The position numbers were made by a program, and so were the translations under genes. Positions 6,868 to 8,696 of a DNA stretch of 8,696 bases are shown here, piece by piece. How positions within the stretch are numbered: position 1 is the first letter of the stretch; each line of letters opens with the position of its first letter. Under the pieces are notes generated by a model that was given only the letters and a program-made list of their open reading frames with translations, was not told the origin of the DNA and searched no databases. This stretch comes from an uncultured Sphingomonas sp. Its GTDB lineage: Bacteria; Pseudomonadota; Alphaproteobacteria; Sphingomonadales; Sphingomonadaceae. Location of the stretch: assembly GCA_902806295.1 (NCBI GenBank), contig CADCWB010000213.1:1-8696 (forward strand). The letters are read 5' to 3'.

Positions 6868-6892
6868 AACGTGGACCTTGCCCGGGGGTTCC
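6868..6892 (-). promoter_or_regulatory. EcfG (general stress response sigma) promoter, full consensus match
   Basis: Read on the minus strand, GGAAC (6892-6888) is followed by a 16-base spacer and CGTT (6871-6868). The GGAAC-N16/17-CGTT pattern is the established promoter consensus of EcfG-type sigma factors in Alphaproteobacteria. It points away from the kinase 3' end towards tatC, so it cannot drive nepR or the kinase; the only thing downstream is the structured stretch 6862-6760. Its place at the nepR locus strengthens the assignment, though a chance match of nine fixed bases is not excluded. Confidence 0.6.
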
Positions 6893-6932
6893 CACTCAAT
6901 TCAAAACTTTCTCAATTATTCTGGGCCGGGTC

Positions 6933-8477
6933 CTAGCGCGGGGGAAATACCGGCAGGTCCACGCTGTACCGCCCCAACTTTCGATCAAGCGTTGAGCGCA
7001 ACTGCTTGGCCAATCCGCCGATAATCCGCTCAAACTGTTTGCGCTCCGGGTCCTCGGCAATCTCGGGGTTGAGCACCGGGCTGTTCAGCTCAAAGCGAGC
7101 GGTTAGCGGACCGTTGCGCCTCAAGTTGAGCTCGACGGCATCGTCCGGCCGGGCAAGCATGGCGAACTCCACCACCTCAGTGACCAGGAAGGCGACGGCG
7201 ACCGCAACGTCTTGAGTGGTGTTGAGGCTCTCCAAATCGAGATCAATGTTGAGGCCTCGTGCGCTATCGGGAGCACTGCCGCGCAGCGAGGCCGAGAGTT
7301 CGCTGAGCAGCGGCCGGAGCGCGATCCCGCGGTTCTCCTCGAGTTCGGCATAATGGTTGCGATGCACCAACGCGAGGGCGTCGACCCGGCGGCCGATGGA
7401 GGAGTAAGCGTCGCGGGCATCCTCCGTTTCCGCGTTGCGCCCATGGATATTGAGCAGGCTGGCGACGACCTGCAGATTGTTCTTCACCCGGTGATGCACC
7501 TCACGGACCAGCTTGCGCTGCCCCTCCAGCGCTTCGGCCATTTCCATCTCGGATTGCTCGATGCGCTCCACGGCCCGGCTGAAGCTTTGTCCGAGGTCGC
7601 GGATCTCGACCGCCGAGCCTGGTTCCGCCGGCAACTGCAGGTGCCCGCTACCCGGTTGGTACGCGCCGACCGCCTGCTGCATGCGCCGCAGCGGCTTGAT
7701 GAGGAAACGGCTCACGAGGAACCAGGAGAGGATCGCCGCGGCGATCCACATCAGCAATGGCAGCAGGATCAGGCCACGATCCAGGATTGCGATCCGGTTG
7801 ATCCCCACGGCAGTACGAGCTTTCAGTTGCCCGCCGGCGATCGCCCGCTCGTGTGATACCTCGTCGTGTTCGAAACTGCTTCGGGCAGGACCTTCATCGA
7901 CCAGCGGCATGGTCTGGGCGGCATCGCTGAGCGACATCTCGGCGACGCTGCCCACCCCGGCCAGCGCTGCCTCGCGCAGTTCCTCGCGGGTCAGCGTGCC
8001 GGTCGCCTGCCCGCCGAACACACCGACCCGGTAATAGAGCATGGTCCCACCCGGCGAGAGCCACAACTGCACTGCCCCTGGCGGAACCAGCAGGTTCGCG
8101 CGGCTGGGCGAGACCGACCCCACCGTGCACAGCAGAGTGCCGGCCGGATCCCGCAGGGCGAAGTTGCGCGGCGGATTGGCCGTGACCGATAGCGACCGGA
8201 GGGTCGTGGCGCACGGATCGTTGCCCGGCTGCCCTAGCGCACCATTGGCGGCTACCCGCAAGGCCAAGGCCTTTCGTGCGATAAGGCTATCCACGCCACG
8301 CATGGCGGCGAAGCTCTGGTTCTCAGCACTGGTAGTCAGCGCACGATTGGCGGTGGAGATGCCCTGTGCTGCAACCCAGACCAGCACAAGGCCCAGAGGA
8401 AGAACAGCGGCAGACAGGATGACCAGCAGCTTACCCGTGGTAGGCAGTCGCTGGAACCAGCGTGTTAGACGACTCAT
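6933..8477 (-). CDS. PhyP-like HisKA_2 sensor protein with degenerate ATPase domain
   Basis: Membrane protein of 514 residues. Two transmembrane helices (about 17-38 and 235-258) flank a periplasmic sensor region of about 195 residues with only two cysteines (C89, C117) and no family I recognise. A HAMP-like linker follows (about 258-310), then a HisKA_2 dimerisation/phosphotransfer helix, REVHHRVKNNLQVVASLLNI (325-344), with H329 the likely phospho-acceptor (H328 is adjacent). The C-terminal ATPase region (about 425-514) is eroded: the N box reads LVTEVVEFA, with E434 where Asn should bind magnesium, and no DxGxG box is visible. In Sphingomonas, PhyP is a HisKA_2-type negative regulator of the response regulator PhyR, thought to dephosphorylate it; that role fits here. 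The gene starts 24 bases after nepR. ATG 8477 has only a distant GAGGG upstream (8500-8496), so translation may depend on coupling. Confidence 0.8.
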   Translation of the reverse strand: MSRLTRWFQRLPTTGKLLVILSAAVLPLGLVLVWVAAQGISTANRALTTSAENQSFAAMRGVDSLIARKALALRVAANGALGQPGNDPCATTLRSLSVTANPPRNFALRDPAGTLLCTVGSVSPSRANLLVPPGAVQLWLSPGGTMLYYRVGVFGGQATGTLTREELREAALAGVGSVAEMSLSDAAQTMPLVDEGPARSSFEHDEVSHERAIAGGQLKARTAVGINRIAILDRGLILLPLLMWIAAAILSWFLVSRFLIKPLRRMQQAVGAYQPGSGHLQLPAEPGSAVEIRDLGQSFSRAVERIEQSEMEMAEALEGQRKLVREVHHRVKNNLQVVASLLNIHGRNAETEDARDAYSSIGRRVDALALVHRNHYAELEENRGIALRPLLSELSASLRGSAPDSARGLNIDLDLESLNTTQDVAVAVAFLVTEVVEFAMLARPDDAVELNLRRNGPLTARFELNSPVLNPEIAEDPERKQFERIIGGLAKQLRSTLDRKLGRYSVDLPVFPPR

Positions 8478-8501
8478 GAAGCGGGCACCGGGCCGCCCTC
8501 G

Positions 8502-8696
8502 TCAGCTGAGCTTGCCAAGCAAATCCAGGAAGTCGTCGGGCACCTGCTCGCGAAGAGTAACGTCGTAGGCCGTGCGGAGCGCACGGCTAACATCGTCCGG
8601 CGCGTCGACCGAACGCCTGCGACGAGTTTTGCCGGTCGTTGCCTGATCCGATGCCGCGGGGTCGTGGCGCTTGAGTTCAGCCTTAATATTCGCGCC
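8502..8696 (-). CDS. nepR: Anti-sigma factor NepR, C-terminal part (start outside window)
   Basis: The minus-strand frame is open from the window edge to TGA 8504-8502 and gives 64 residues with no usable in-frame start, so the true start lies just beyond 8696. Full NepR proteins are only about 60-70 residues, so little is missing. A basic stretch KTRRRRS (23-29) precedes the conserved core, SRALRTAYDVTLREQVPDDF (37-56) followed by LDLLGKLS, the NepR family pattern (LR.aYd....E.vPd.f.dLL.kL). NepR holds EcfG inactive until phosphorylated PhyR sequesters NepR through its sigma-like domain. The PhyP-like gene follows on the same strand and is probably co-transcribed. ecfG is not between them. 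The upstream promoter is outside the window. Confidence 0.85.
   Translation of the reverse strand, partial: GANIKAELKRHDPAASDQATTGKTRRRRSVDAPDDVSRALRTAYDVTLREQVPDDFLDLLGKLS

Noticed and set aside
6873..6933. Inverted repeat GGACCTTGCCC / GGGCCGGGTCC as a terminator of the sensor gene
   Set aside because: Two central mismatches and a 39-base loop make it weak, and no U tract follows on either strand.
6750..6995. Open frames on both strands across the tatC-sensor gap
   Set aside because: They overlap the ends of well-supported genes, lack ribosome binding sites, resemble no family and run through strong hairpins and homopolymer tracts; they are chance frames in GC-rich DNA.

Overview
The window looks like a chromosomal segment of a GC-rich alphaproteobacterium, most likely of the Sphingomonadales (Sphingomonas-like). 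This rests on the gene order argS - SPOR - nagZ - scpA - scpB - tatA - tatB - tatC, on the protein sequences, and on an alphaproteobacterial general stress response (GSR) pair, nepR plus a HisKA_2 kinase-like protein. No mobile element, CRISPR array, tRNA or rRNA was seen.

Region 1 (1-6753, plus strand) is a compact housekeeping run of nine genes. In order they are the 3' part of argS, two consecutive SPOR-domain membrane proteins, nagZ, scpA, scpB, tatA, tatB and tatC. Most neighbours overlap by 1-4 bases or are 1-29 bases apart, so it reads as one operon or a few coupled ones. The genes share envelope and cell-cycle themes. SPOR proteins bind denuded septal peptidoglycan, NagZ recycles muropeptides, ScpAB is the kleisin part of the SMC condensin, and Tat exports folded proteins (cell-wall amidases in other bacteria).

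Region 2 (6754-6932) is the only non-coding stretch of any size, lying between the convergent tatC and kinase genes. It is highly structured. On the minus strand it holds, in order, a full match to the EcfG promoter consensus (GGAAC-N16-CGTT), a 10-bp hairpin with seven consecutive C in its loop, and a 17-bp GC-rich terminator-like hairpin ending near the tatC stop. Together these predict a small RNA of about 100 nt under control of the GSR sigma factor. Its architecture resembles the Caulobacter GSR sRNA GsrN. This is the most interesting item in the window.

Region 3 (6933-8696, minus strand) holds the 3' part of nepR (anti-sigma factor) followed after 24 bases by a two-TM HisKA_2 protein resembling PhyP. 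Its phospho-acceptor helix is well conserved but its ATP-binding domain has lost the N box and shows no DxGxG box. That suggests it is a phosphatase or negative regulator of PhyR rather than a kinase. The sigma factor gene ecfG is not between nepR and this gene and must lie elsewhere. NepR, the PhyP-like protein and the proposed sRNA would form one minus-strand GSR module ending at the shared hairpin next to tatC.
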